64,000 nt of DNA from Pseudovirgaria hyperparasitica (Eukaryota > Ascomycota > Dothideomycetes > Acrospermales > Acrospermaceae): the NCBI RefSeq assembly GCF_010093815.1, contig NW_022985549.1, positions 2,934,804 to 2,998,803 of the forward strand. The letters run 5' to 3'. The notes under the pieces were generated by a model. It saw nothing but the letters and a program-made list of their open reading frames with translations. It had not been told where the DNA came from and searched no databases. The stretch's first letter is position 1; each line of letters opens with the position of its first letter. A program made the translations under genes and the position numbers. Below, in pieces: positions 1 to 10,668 of the stretch.

Positions 1-739
1 TTCATACACACCTAAATTTTCTCTCTTAAAGTGGATCCATGATTGTTGACGTGATCTGCTTGGTTCTAGATAGCCCTGTTCATGCTAAAATCATCGCATT
101 TTTGTATTTCTGATACTTTCGCATATGCCTTATCGCGTTCGATGGTCAGCGTTTGAGGCTGTACAGCTCGTAGGTTCTGTGTCCCGTCGGCCTATCACGG
201 CATCTACGTGTCTGTGTAGTGGGAACGTTTGAATATCAAGTAATTTTGAGCTTGTGCGAGCGCGTAGGTGTATTCAGGTCGCGTGTAGAGTGTGCATGTT
301 GGATGTACAGTTACCAAAGCAAGAAGTATAAGGTGGCTTTTTATTCTCTGGTTACGCCGGGACACTACTATAGTATTCCATCTACCAAGATCCCCAACTA
401 GTGACCCACGCTTCGACTCTTCTGATGTGAGTGGCTGACGGTATTACCTAGACACCAAGATCGGGGCGCGTGAGTAAGCGCCACGAGTCCCGATTAGGCA
501 ATAAAATAATTTGAGACATCCTCCGCCAACGAAATCGACATCTTCCAACCACCTGAGACTGTAAAGTCACGCGTCTATCACTTCCTACACGCGTCACTCG
601 AGCTCTCCTAGCTCTCTGTCATCTCAAAGACACTGAAGACTACCCTCCCTTCTCCTTGTGATCCTTGACCACGAAGTTCCTCTCCTCAACATCCTCGACA
701 ACCTCATCCTCTCCTAACATCGCCTCCTCTACCACCACG
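1..739. other. 5' flank of the NUC1 gene, no gene seen
   Basis: Mixed-composition sequence without a convincing coding region. A 60-codon open frame at 219-401 has no recognisable content and is probably chance. The last 100 bases are pyrimidine-rich (CT-rich leader), as is common upstream of fungal start codons, and probably hold the promoter and 5' UTR of the nuclease gene. Confidence 0.5.
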
Positions 740-1723
740 ATGTCGAAAGTCACGCTCGCCGTCATCGCAGCAGCTTCCGCCGCCGCAGGCGCAGGCGTCA
801 CAGCAGCCCTTTTTTCAACCCCATCTTCCAAACGCGACCAAACACCCACAACGACCACAACCACAACAACCACGACCGGCGCTCCAGCACCCTCTCCGAT
901 ACCCATGCCTACCGGCGCCCTTCCACACCCAGTCGACCCAAACGGCATCTTCAAATACGGCTTCCCTGGGCCCGTCGCCGACCTCCGCCCGGCCGCCTCC
1001 CTAACCTCCTCCTTCGACCGCCGCACCCGCAATCCGCACTGGGTCGCCGAACACATCACCCCACACTCCCTCTCTCTCCACAACGCTGACCGCAAACACT
1101 CCGTCTTCGCCGAAGACACCAGCATCCCGTCGCCCTTCCGCGGCATGCTCAAGGACTACTTCCGCTCCGGCTACGACCGCGGCCACCAGGTCCCGGCCGC
1201 CGACGCCAAATGGTCCCAGCAAGCCATGGACGATACCTTCCTCCTCTCAAACATGTGCCCCCAGGTCGGCGAGGGCTTCAATCGCGACTACTGGGCCCAT
1301 TTCGAGGACTTTTGCCGTCGCCTTACGACGCGCTATCCGTCGGTGCGAATTGTTACTGGCCCGCTGTACTTGCCTAGGCGCGACCCGGTAGACGGCAAGT
1401 GGCGCGTCTCATACGAGGTCATCGGTAGCCCGCCCAATATTGCCGTGCCCACACATTTCTACAAGGTTATCTTCGCCGAGGACGGTGCGGGCGCGGTCAA
1501 TAAAGTCGCCGTCGGCGCGTTTGTACTGCCGAATGCGCATATTGATAATTCCCGCCCGTTGCAGGATTTTGAGGTCGATGTCGCGGTTGTGGAGCGCGCG
1601 AGTGGGCTGGAGTTTGGGAAGAGTCTGCCGCTGGAGAGTAGGCGGCGCTTGTGTCAGGACGTGCAGTGTAGTTTGATTGTCAAGGAGTATAAGGAGCGGC
1701 AGAAGAGCTTTGCGAAGAAGTAG
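740..1723 (+). CDS. nuc1: Mitochondrial DNA/RNA non-specific endonuclease (EndoG/NUC1 type)
   Basis: Single exon, 327 residues. The ATG at 740 is the first in frame; the frame is open upstream but only from a TTG. Residues 1-26 form a hydrophobic, alanine-rich segment, consistent with the membrane anchor or mitochondrial targeting part of NUC1 proteins, followed by a Pro/Thr linker (32-56). The nuclease domain follows with the signature DRGH at 146-149 (His149 general base), the SNMCPQ motif (Asn171) and FNRDYW (Asn181, metal ligand), all as in EndoG. Family members act in the mitochondrial intermembrane space in nucleic-acid degradation, mtDNA maintenance and cell death; here that is inferred from homology. 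The 5' half uses almost only C-ending codons, the last third G/T-ending ones. The neighbour ISY1 is convergent. Confidence 0.93.
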   Translation: MSKVTLAVIAAASAAAGAGVTAALFSTPSSKRDQTPTTTTTTTTTTGAPAPSPIPMPTGALPHPVDPNGIFKYGFPGPVADLRPAASLTSSFDRRTRNPHWVAEHITPHSLSLHNADRKHSVFAEDTSIPSPFRGMLKDYFRSGYDRGHQVPAADAKWSQQAMDDTFLLSNMCPQVGEGFNRDYWAHFEDFCRRLTTRYPSVRIVTGPLYLPRRDPVDGKWRVSYEVIGSPPNIAVPTHFYKVIFAEDGAGAVNKVAVGAFVLPNAHIDNSRPLQDFEVDVAVVERASGLEFGKSLPLESRRRLCQDVQCSLIVKEYKERQKSFAKK

Positions 1724-2170
1724 GGGTTAGTGTGTATTATGGTATAGTGAATGAGAGGTGCAGGAGTGGGTTAGATGAGGAGGGTGTGAGAGAGCATTGC
1801 AGCGGCGTTCTTGCGTGCATGTGTGTCTCCGTGTGTATATATGTGTGCGTTATGTTCGAATGGTCACTGCTCGACTGGTAATATACCATGTATTGCATTG
1901 CATATGAAAGGGACAACACTACTTTGGGCATCATACACACAGATAAACAAAGCTAATCCCCTGCACCCCCCAGTATAATAATCATAACAATACAGTACGG
2001 CGCCGTGATTGACCAGCAACAACGGCGCCCCCCTGCACAAGTAAATCTCATTCGTATGATGTGGGTCCAGGATCAAGAATCCAGGATCCAAACTCCACAG
2101 TCCAGCTGCTCTATGTACATACCGCATACCACATACTCCAGACTAAAAGAGACAAAGAAAATTACGATGC

Positions 2171-2204
2171 AGTAGTAGTGGTAGTAGTGGTAGTAGTGAT
2201 AGTA
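2171..2204. repeat. AGT/GGT-type trinucleotide microsatellite
   Basis: Imperfect run of AGT units with GGT and GAT interruptions in the convergent NUC1-ISY1 spacer. Confidence 0.8.
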
Positions 2205-2390
2205 CAACAAAACAGTAAAAGAAGAGGGGGTATACCATATATGCTTCTCACTCGCGTGCTGCTTTAAATCACAGCACCCCCTGAGCTCATATCCACCACA
2301 CATGCATGCATGCCCTTTCAGCATCTCTCGCCCACTGAAATCTCATGTCATGCAAAGAATTCTTACAATCTGCCTGCATAATCCGCGTCG

Positions 2391-2426
2391 CCTCCTCCTC
2401 CTCCTCCTCCTCCTCCTCCTCCTCCT
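2391..2426. repeat. (CCT)12 microsatellite
   Basis: Twelve perfect CCT units, starting only 15 bases beyond the ISY1 stop codon, so it probably lies in the ISY1 3' UTR, where the transcript would read (AGG)n. Confidence 0.9.
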
Positions 2427-2440
2427 GTTCATCATTTAAC

Positions 2441-3372
2441 TTAGCCCAACTTATCAAGTAGTCTGCGTCTGCGCCTTTCTACCAACTCTTCCTGCACTTG
2501 ATCTAGATCCGGCAGATTCCATCCGATCCCATCTCCGGCATCACCGGGTAGTTCCACCCACTCTGCATCCACACCTTTCCGCTTCCTCGCGCTACTGCTG
2601 CTAGGCGTGCTATTGTGCTCTGCATCTGCGTCGCGCATCAGTCGTCTGTATGCCTCGTCTTCTTTCTTCGCCTCGTACGCGAGCAGGGTGCCGTCTTCTT
2701 CGTCGAGGTTGTAGCCGTAGTATGAGGCGTCTGTGAGGCGGGAGAGTGTGGCACGCGAGTGGTCGTGTTTATGCGAGGTCGGGGGTGCGGCGGCGGCGGC
2801 GAAGAGTTCGGCGACGCCGGGGAGGGTGCGAGCGCGGCCGAAGTAGCTGTTGTTCCTGTTAGATATTACGCTAGTGTATATAGGCGAGAGGAGAGTGGTG
2901 TATTCTAGTTATGAAGGTGGAGAGAGGAGAGCAAACATACCGATACCCCTTTTCACCACCCACAACCTCGCGGCCCTCCTCGTCCAGCACCCGCCCGCCA
3001 CGCATGTAGTTTGGCCCGCCCAGGTTACGGATCTGAATTTCCCACATGTGCTTCTCGCGCATGAGCTTGTTGATCTCGTCGTTGAGGTCGCGGATCTGGT
3101 AGTCGCTCAGGCTGTCCTCCTGAATCTTGGACACCTTGCGGCTGATCTCCTTGAGCACCTGGCCACGCCACTTCTCCGCCACTGGGATCTTGTCAATTGT
3201 GGTGATAGCTTTCGGCCGTCGTGTGCGGTTGATGTCGAGGATGCCCAGGTCCGCAGCTTGCTGGGCGCGGAACCGGAAGAGCATGGACTGCGCTTTTTCT
3301 GAATTGCGGGCCTGTAGAATGGGTTAGTGGTTGGGGGAGGGGAGGGTGGAGATTGGGCGCCGGACGAACCAT
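2441..3372 (-). CDS. isy1: Pre-mRNA-splicing factor ISY1
   Basis: Spliced product of 262 residues from three exons: 3372-3370, 3311-2941 and 2855-2441; introns of 58 and 85 nt, both GT-AG. The first exon is the ATG alone; joined to exon 2 it gives the family N-terminus MARNSEKAQSML. The protein carries the hallmark motifs of Isy1: RFRAQQAADLG, a basic RTRRPK stretch, the EKWRGQVLKEISRKVSKIQ segment, DYQIRDLNDEINKL and IRNLGGPNY, then after the second splice YFGRARTLPGVAELF. Isy1 is part of the NineTeen complex (Prp19-associated) of the spliceosome, acting in the nucleus around the first catalytic step and fidelity of 3' site choice. The C-terminal third is acidic/basic and less conserved, ending in a polyarginine run. 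Boundaries are deduced but keep frame throughout. Confidence 0.95.
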
Positions 3373-4072
3373 GGTTGCGGAGAAGAGGAGTGTAGATTAT
3401 GTATGGTTAAGGTGTTGGATGTGAGGTTAGAGAGTTTGCACGGCGCCGGGCGTGATATGGTAGTATTGGAGATGGGAGGTTGATAGTCGTGAACTATGTG
3501 TCGCATGCGCGTTGGGCGAAAAGTCGCGTCATGTGCCTGCGGAGCGGGACGCGTTTCGGAGCGGTCGAGTGTACTGCTGGACCTCGTTTTCGCCTTACAC
3601 CTGGAAGGAGTCATATCTCGGGCGGAGTTCACATAGTTCTCCCGCACTGCTGAGTCAATATAGTCATGCATAGACAGAGTCAAGAAGTGCTCAGATCCCT
3701 GCAGACTGGTATAGAGTGAGTACGGCTTAGGATACCTACCTAAACAATCGTCGTCGTTGATGCCATCTTGAGATGAGCTTCAAGTCGACTCTGGGATAAT
3801 TACTCAATGCAAAGAAATTGCCCGACGAACTGTTCGCCACTGTAGATTCTATTGATAAACTATCTTACCGACTGCCTGGAAGCTCAAGAGTAAGGTGGTC
3901 AATGGTAGCATACTACTGACTCAGGGCCGAACTGTCAGTCATGTCACATCGTTGTCGTCCACGCTATACATGACGATGTCGGGCTTGACCGATGCACCTA
4001 CGCGAGAATCTCGTTTCCAATAATACCCTTCGTTCAGCATTTCCAAGCTATTCGCTTCCAGGCTCATGCTGG
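3373..4072. other. ISY1 promoter/leader and 3' flank of the acetyltransferase gene
   Basis: 700 bases. On the minus strand a nine-codon open frame (MASTTTIV then stop, 3766-3740) sits about 370 bases upstream of the ISY1 ATG and its stop codon abuts a GTAGGT sequence, so it could be a short uORF or part of a spliced leader. Nothing else recognisable. Confidence 0.4.
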
Positions 4073-4752
4073 TTATTCTCTCTTCTCTAGCGCCTTTCTC
4101 CGCATGCATAGATTCGCATATTGGCCGTGGCCCTTGATGTCAACCTCTACCTTCCCCACTTCTTCGAATCCATATTTCTGATAGAGTCCCACGCTCACCG
4201 GGCTTGCCTCCAGATAGGCCTCCACACCCTCCTCATCTGCGCTTCGAACACCAGCGTCCATCAATATGGACCCTGCCCCTCGCTTCTGATGCACGGGACT
4301 TGTTGCTAGGATCTCAAGGTCTACACATCGCATTAGCACACATGACTAGGGTACCAAAAAGAAGTTAGCTACATACAATAATGCCCTCGGGATCCCATGA
4401 CACGCTCATGCTCCTTTGCCAATCCTGTGAAGAACCTCGTCGCCAGCTCGCTATCACCGTCCTGCGGCCATTCTGGCAAGGTCATATCAATGCCCTTCCC
4501 ATGTGGGCGGTTCCATTTTGCCCAGGCGACGATCTGTCCATCTTCTGGGAGAGAAGGGTCGACTACCTTCAAGAAGAGGGAGTTTGGATCTTGAATCTCG
4601 TCATTGAGCATGGCGGCCCACCATGATTGGACCGAGGTAGAAGAAGGAGGAAAGGCGACGAGTGCAAGGGGGTTGGTGAAGGACGTAAAGTATATGTCGA
4701 GTAGAATGGGTATATCAGCGGGTGTGGCTGGCAGAACTGCGAGGCTGTTCAT
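4073..4752 (-). CDS. GNAT-family N-acetyltransferase
   Basis: Two exons, 4752-4377 and 4320-4073, separated by a 56-nt GT-AG intron with a CTAAC branch sequence; product 207 residues. The acetyl-CoA-binding motif A is present as QKRGAG at about 137-142, preceded by the beta-strand YLEILATSP and followed by an alpha helix; motif B is the YQKYGFEEVG segment near 175-184. Length and layout match the small fungal GNAT proteins that begin with a variable substrate lobe. The acceptor substrate cannot be told from sequence. No signal peptide or membrane segment, so probably cytosolic. The upstream neighbour at 6.5 kb is divergent, about 1.8 kb away. Confidence 0.88.
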
Positions 4753-6527
4753 TATGGTGTAGAAGATTCCTCCAAGTTCGATTGCTAAGGTGCGAAATGA
4801 ATACCAGTTGTGGAATGGTTCTTGCTACTGCCCTATAATAGCGTAATAACCAGTAAACTGTATATTAAACAATTAGCCACTAATCTGCAGTTTTATCTTG
4901 CTTAATCAGTGTCTTTAGGTATACCCGGCCAAGAATTGCTGGGTATAGCTAGCTACAAACACTCGGAGAATTACTCGTCGTGCTTACACATGCCGAGGTA
5001 TTATCTCAGGCTTCTTAGTTCGGCGTAGTGTGAGAGCTGACAGTTATATGCGCGCAGTGATGCAGTCTCTACATCGATCAGCAACGACATACACAATTCT
5101 ATAAAACAAGAGCTCGAAGGAGTCGCCGAAGAGACCCATTCATTCTGTCGAGAATGTAGACTCGTAGACTAGGAAGACTCAATAGGAATATCCAAGGGGT
5201 CTCTTGGAAATGTCACAGAGCAGCCTTCAAACCCCCTGACGTGAAGCTTACATGAGGCAGAATGGGATGTATGACAGGGCTGAAGACCTAGCATTCTTTG
5301 CAGTTGTTATAGGGTTCGTAGAAATAGTGTAACGTGTGAAAGTCGAGAGCCCGGAGCAAGGGACATGACATTGCCTTGTCGTTGTTGTTTCAGCCTTGAC
5401 AGCGGATACCTGGTCTGGGACGATGACTGACTTCTCACTAGTGCCTAACATGGCTAGCGGTTTTTGCTGTGAACGACCTCCGAATGCCAAGGTATTACGA
5501 CTTTAACCCATCTTCCCTGCTCCATCTCTTGAACGACTTCATCCGTCACACGCTTCCGAGGACTACTACGTCACGCAAGCTGTGCTAAATGCATCAGTTT
5601 CACACACTCATTCCTCAAATATCTCAAATGAGTATGATTCCAAGATTCCGTGTTGCCTTTCGCTGTAGTCACAGTTGCAAGACAAGGAGTTGTCAGCGAA
5701 AGTTCTACGGTCATTATTCACTCAATGAAAACATTCACTGACTAGCATGACACCATGGGTCTCTTTGCGGCTGTTCCTGCCTTCCAGTGTCTTCCAAACC
5801 GATTTGAAAGAGGTCAGATGAAGCTTCAGCCATGCGCAGACTGGCGCCAGGGACCCTCTTCTCCACCAGGGCAAACCTGGATATCAACACCGTTGAACTG
5901 TCTCGTACTACACTTCTTCTTAGTATTCTAATCCCTCGCGTGAAGACAAAGTAGCCTGATGGTTCCCAGGGCGAGGATGTTGAGTGTATAAGGTATCTTC
6001 TTCATTCTTCCCAAGACACCCGCAGTCCATCTTGCAGCCTTTCATTTTGCTTTCAAATTTCCTACCGTTCTCAGTCACGTCTAAGAGTCCGTGCATTCTG
6101 TTGTTTGTATATTTTGATGGTTAGAGAAGCCGCTTGCGTGCTAGCAGCAACTCACTTCGTTTGTTGTTGTTGTGATACACGCAAATCGACATTGTTATGC
6201 TGGAAACGGAAAATTTGCTATGGTCCAGCCAGTCACACATTGACATTGATGTCGATAGCCGATCAGTTTCCCGAAGTTTCTCGCCGTTGTGTGAGTCTTG
6301 TCTTTTCCCATCCCTCCACCGGCGCGAGGTGCATTTCCAGTCGCGTTGTCAACATCCATGTACTACGAGTCCCCCCATTCCTGACGTTGCTCACTGCATG
6401 CGTTGAAGCTACCGAATGCGGGACGTCATCTAACATCTCTTCCGTCTTTTAAGATACCTGTCTTGCTCGGATTCATGCCGCCATCATTCAGTCTCCTTCA
6501 CGCAAACAAACATTGTTCGATCCCACT
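4753..6527. other. Divergent intergenic region, no gene seen
   Basis: 1.8 kb between the divergent acetyltransferase and exonuclease genes. Open frames are short (under 120 codons) and unlike any family I know. 4850-4990 is AT-rich. The last few hundred bases probably hold a long 5' UTR of the downstream gene; GT-AG pairs exist there, so an unseen leader intron is possible. Confidence 0.4.
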
Positions 6528-8243
6528 ATGTACTCTTTCCAAAGGCCTTACGGGCCGTCACCAGTGCCCTTCTATCATCATTACGTTCCGCAAAATCCGC
6601 AATATGCCCCTCAGCACAGGCTTCGATCTTCGTCTTCCTTCCCGGTTGCCCCTCAGACTATCCCTAAGTCACCGCCGAACTATGTCAATCGCGAGCAACA
6701 TCCTGTACCGAAAGGTCCCCCGGTACGCAGATATATGCAGCCTATGAACAAGCACGATGGGTTGTCTCTTGTTGCTCATTGCTTTGGGCTCAAAGATGCC
6801 TCTTACATGAACATTCCCAGGGATGTGGTCTTCGTTGCACACGACTTCGAAGCATACACTCCAGCACATTCTGGCAAGCGGCCGGTTACAGAAGCTGGTG
6901 TTGCTTTCTTTGACACACGAACCATCAATCGTGTTGGCGACCCTGGACAGAATGGCGAGAATTGGCTGGCCCAGATTATGGCAGCACATCTTCGCGTGGA
7001 GGATCGAGGTCATCTTATCAACCGCCACTGGGCTCAATCCTGTGGGCATCAGTTCGACTTTGGTCACAGCCAATGGGTCCCTATTGAGGACATGAAAACC
7101 CTCCTCGATCGTACTGTTTGCATTCCGGATAAAGGTCCAGATGTCCCTATATCAGCACGCGACATGAGCAGCAAACCTGCCAGCGACCCTGACCTCCGCA
7201 ACCGCAACGTCGTTCTGGTCAGCCACGCATTCCACAACGATGACGGATACATGAAGACTCCAGATATAAACTTCGATTATAGTGCTTATGGTACCGTGGT
7301 CGGTATCGTCGATACGCAGGTCATGGGCTCACGCCAGGGCTTTGAGGGAATGCGTTTTCCAGCACTGAAGCGACTGTGCGGGAACTTCAATATTGATCTA
7401 CTTCATCCCCACAATGCAGGAAATGATGCCGCCTACACTATGATCAGTCTGGTTCTCCTTGGTCTTGAGTATGCTCATCTTCGAGGTTATCGCTTCGGCC
7501 GTGGTCCGACTAACGCAGCTCCGGCTGTTGCTGAGCTGATGTACAGGCTCAAGGAGGACTATATCCGATACTGGCTCACCAACCCGCCAAAACCAGGTTA
7601 TAGATGCCAGATTTGTGGTCGCAAGAATTCACATGCTGCGGAAGAGTGTGAGCTTCATATCAAGTGTGAAGATTGTGGATGCCATGGCCATCGTAAAGAT
7701 CGTTGCCAGCCAGACTGGATGAAGAACGCGAAGTTAGGCTACGGTAATCCCACAACTTTCGCCAGTGAGGCGGATCGCATCAAGCATGATTTTGCAGCCA
7801 GAGTACGAGAGGCAGCGCTCGCAGCAAACGCTCCTATTCCTCTGGCGACAAACGGCCATTCAGCAGATGTTATCGATAAAGCCTTTCCACTACTCCCTGG
7901 AAACACGGAATCCTCCTCTAGCGGTAGCGTTGGATGCTCGACCGACAAAGAAGATATTAGTGACATTTCCAGCGATGTCTCGATGCACGCAATGTCAACT
8001 GCATCCAGTTCTCCCCCAAAAGGGCCAGCCAAAGACAGAGCTCGCACGAACGGACAGCACGGCGCCTCAAGTAGTGAAATGCAGTACGTGGACCGTGTAC
8101 AATACCGACAACCAAGGATCTTTGCGGCAGGCCATTGTATTGTCTCATCCAAAAGCAGCTCTGATCCTTTATCTGCCATTGATATCAATGGAAGGAGAGG
8201 GAAGAAGAATTGGACGAAACTGGAGCTGAATTTCGCGAGCTGA
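6528..8243 (+). CDS. QIP/Gfd2-like DEDDh 3'-5' exonuclease with two zinc knuckles
   Basis: Single exon, 571 residues, starting at ATG 6528 (the frame is open a few codons upstream but without an ATG). After a Pro/Gln/Tyr-rich N-terminus comes an RNase H-like fold: VFVAHDFEAY (Asp106, Glu108), IVDTQ (Asp262) and HNAGNDAAYT (His295, Asp300), the DEDDh residues of the Gfd2/YDR514C and QDE-2-interacting protein group. Directly behind lie two zinc-binding motifs, C-x2-C-x5-H-x4-C (360-375) and C-x2-C-x4-H-x4-C (380-393), then a Ser-rich disordered tail. In Neurospora QIP removes the passenger strand of siRNA in quelling; many paralogues in Pezizomycotina have unknown roles. An RNA or DNA exonuclease that uses the knuckles for binding is a reasonable inference; assignment to QIP itself is not secure. 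Confidence 0.8.
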   Translation: MYSFQRPYGPSPVPFYHHYVPQNPQYAPQHRLRSSSSFPVAPQTIPKSPPNYVNREQHPVPKGPPVRRYMQPMNKHDGLSLVAHCFGLKDASYMNIPRDVVFVAHDFEAYTPAHSGKRPVTEAGVAFFDTRTINRVGDPGQNGENWLAQIMAAHLRVEDRGHLINRHWAQSCGHQFDFGHSQWVPIEDMKTLLDRTVCIPDKGPDVPISARDMSSKPASDPDLRNRNVVLVSHAFHNDDGYMKTPDINFDYSAYGTVVGIVDTQVMGSRQGFEGMRFPALKRLCGNFNIDLLHPHNAGNDAAYTMISLVLLGLEYAHLRGYRFGRGPTNAAPAVAELMYRLKEDYIRYWLTNPPKPGYRCQICGRKNSHAAEECELHIKCEDCGCHGHRKDRCQPDWMKNAKLGYGNPTTFASEADRIKHDFAARVREAALAANAPIPLATNGHSADVIDKAFPLLPGNTESSSSGSVGCSTDKEDISDISSDVSMHAMSTASSSPPKGPAKDRARTNGQHGASSSEMQYVDRVQYRQPRIFAAGHCIVSSKSSSDPLSAIDINGRRGKKNWTKLELNFAS

Positions 8244-8875
8244 TCAGTTCCCATGTACTGGATCGAAACGATTCCCTATTGACTTTTTCCCTCTTACCGC
8301 TCGCCCGAGACTGGTTTTGGATTTTCATGATGTTGGCATTGTTGATCGTAGCTGTCTGGGATATTGTTTGGGTGTCAGCAATTAAAATCCAAAGAACATT
8401 TTAGTTTATGGGACTAAGGTATGGGATTGGAGTTGTTTGAGTATGATGTCTCTTTTTGTCTGCAGCTATCACTGTATGAGAGTGGCTACTTGGCAAGTCA
8501 TTAGTTGCGACTAGCTTAATGATGATGCTTCACAATGAGACTTTGCTCCGCGTAGTACTCGGGTCTAATACATGACTTTGCTCAGCAATACGTCGAACTC
8601 TTGACGCTTAAAACAACCAAATAACATCCTCATCAAGCTCGATAGACAATTACTGTCACAAGCGCAATCATTAGCGGAAGACTACTGCGAGCGAAGAAGA
8701 TTCCATCGTAGGGCTGAAAACCAAGTTAGTAGCAACATTTTCGGGAATCCACTTTTTTGAGCGCCGGAGCTCAACGCCAACGCCTCAGCACCAACGTTTT
8801 CCATCCAAACCATCAGCTCTCTCCAGATAATTCCTCCTCTTTCCCTCCAATCTTCCATCCTCTTTAGATCTCATA
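8244..8875. other. Spacer between exonuclease gene and PDA1
   Basis: 632 bases: 3' flank of the exonuclease gene and promoter of the pyruvate dehydrogenase gene. The last 100 bases are CT-rich (leader). No gene recognised. Confidence 0.5.
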
Positions 8876-10383
8876 ATGCTTGCGAGGACGTTCCGCAGCA
8901 GCGCTGCTGCTCCGTTACGGCGCAACGCTTATGCCCCAACGTTTCGACGAGCTGTCACTACTGATGCGGCCTCGTCGCACGCGGACCCGGAGACTGTCCC
9001 AACCGTGAGTCTATCATTCGACCATCTCAGAAAAGCTTTAATACTGACATATGCTTCTACTATAGGAAGATGACAAGCCCTTTGAGGTTCGTCTGTCCGA
9101 CGAGTCTTTCGAGACATACGAACTCGACCCTCCCCCGTACACCCTCCAGACGACCAAGAAGGAGCTGAAGCAGATGTATTACGACATGGTTGCTGTTCGG
9201 TATGCACATAAACTTGATATCAGCCGTAATTTAGAGATCTTTTGTGGCTAATTGGGTCTCGCAGTCGCATGGAAATGGCCGCCGACCGACTTTACAAGGA
9301 GAAGAAGATCCGGGGTTTCTGCCATTTGTCAACAGGCCAGGAAGCTGTCGCTGTTGGTATTGAGCATGCCCTTGACAGGGAGGATCATGTAATCACTGCA
9401 TACCGTTGCCATGGTTTCGCTATGATGCGTGGTGGCACCGTCAAGTCGATCATTGGAGAACTGCTCGGCAGAAGAGAAGGTATTGCCTACGGCAAGGGTG
9501 GATCTATGCACATGTTTGCACCCGGTTTCTTTGGTGGCAACGGTATTGTCGGTGCTCAGGTACCTGTTGGTGCTGGTCTGGCGTTTGCCAACCAATACAT
9601 GGGCAAGAAGAACACTACGATCGCGCTATACGGTGATGGTGCGTCGAATCAGGGTCAGGTTTTTGAGGCCTTCAACATGGCTAAGCTATGGAACCTGCCG
9701 GTCATCTTTGGATGCGAGAGTATGCTTTTTTTAGTCTCGAGAAGGGATAGAATCCATACTGACAGCCCCTGCAGACAACAAGTACGGTATGGGTACCGCC
9801 GCCAACAGAGCCGCTGCTTTGACCGACTACTACAAGCGTGGCCAGTACATCCCTGGTCTCAAGATCAATGGCATGGACGTACTCGCAACCAAGGCTGCTG
9901 TACAGTACGGAAAAGAGTGGACTCAGGCCGGCAAAGGACCTCTTGTATACGAATACGTCACATACAGATACGGTGGTCACTCCATGAGTGATCCTGGAAC
10001 CACTTACCGAGTCAGTAGATCTAGTTTACGGACGGACATATTGATGACTAACAAGATGTTAGACTCGTGAAGAGATCCAGCGCATGCGTAGTACCAACGA
10101 CCCAATCGCCGGCCTTAAGCAGAAGCTCCTCGACTGGGGCGTCACCTCCGAGGAAGAGCTCAAGTCGATCGACAAGGAAGCCCGCAGCAATGTCGACAAG
10201 GAGGTTGCTGAAGCCGAGGCCATGGAGCCACCAGAGCCAACTGCTCAGATCCTCTTCGAGGACATCTACGTCCGCGGATCGGAGCCAGACTTCATGAGGG
10301 GCAGAATACCAGAGGAGAACTTCTACTACACCCAGGCTGATATTCCGGTACCAAAGGAGGCTCCCGCCGTCGCGAGGACGTAA
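8876..10383 (+). CDS. pda1: Pyruvate dehydrogenase E1 component, alpha subunit, mitochondrial
   Basis: Five exons: 8876-9004, 9066-9199, 9265-9719, 9775-10010, 10063-10383; four GT-AG introns of 52-65 nt; product 424 residues. The N-terminus is rich in Arg, Ala and Ser without acidic residues for about 33 positions, a mitochondrial targeting peptide. Recognisable segments are [40 protein letters not shown], the thiamine diphosphate motif beginning GDGASNQG and ending GCENNKYGMGT, and the phosphorylation loop [12 protein letters not shown] whose serine is the target of PDH kinase. The enzyme decarboxylates pyruvate in the mitochondrial matrix with the beta subunit and passes the acetyl group to E2. 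Length and all key residues are as expected. The neighbour at 10.7 kb is convergent. Confidence 0.97.
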
Positions 10384-10387
10384 TAAA
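10382..10387 (+). terminator. AATAAA poly(A) signal overlapping the PDA1 stop codon
   Basis: The hexamer AATAAA begins inside the TAA stop codon of PDA1. Only 285 bases separate this gene from the stop codon of the convergent GPI-protein gene, so the 3' UTRs may be short or overlap. Confidence 0.4.
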
Positions 10388-10668
10388 GTTTATGGTACCG
10401 AGTTCGGGGATTGAAGCGTTTGTCGAGGTCTGTATCTCTATAGTTTGAGCCTGCTGTGTCATATTGTGAGGGGCTTTTTCTCTTGCCAAGATAGAATTTC
10501 ATACCAAATTTTCTCACTCGTCACAGCGCGGGTCAGGACCGCAATGATACATAATCGATGACACTATTTAAACAACCTCCCCATTATAATTACACCTCTA
10601 CTATCGAACTAACGGGCCATTATTCCCGGGAACCCATTATCTCCCTCAGACTCGCCCCTCGCACGTGC

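Larger units (their letters stand above)
1724..2440. other. Convergent spacer between NUC1 and ISY1
   Basis: 717 bases holding both 3' UTRs. It contains two trinucleotide repeats (listed separately) and no recognisable gene; short open frames on both strands have no family resemblance. Confidence 0.5.

Noticed and set aside
665-739. N-terminal extension of NUC1
   Set aside because: The frame is open there but contains only a TTG; the ATG at 740 gives the expected hydrophobic N-terminus.
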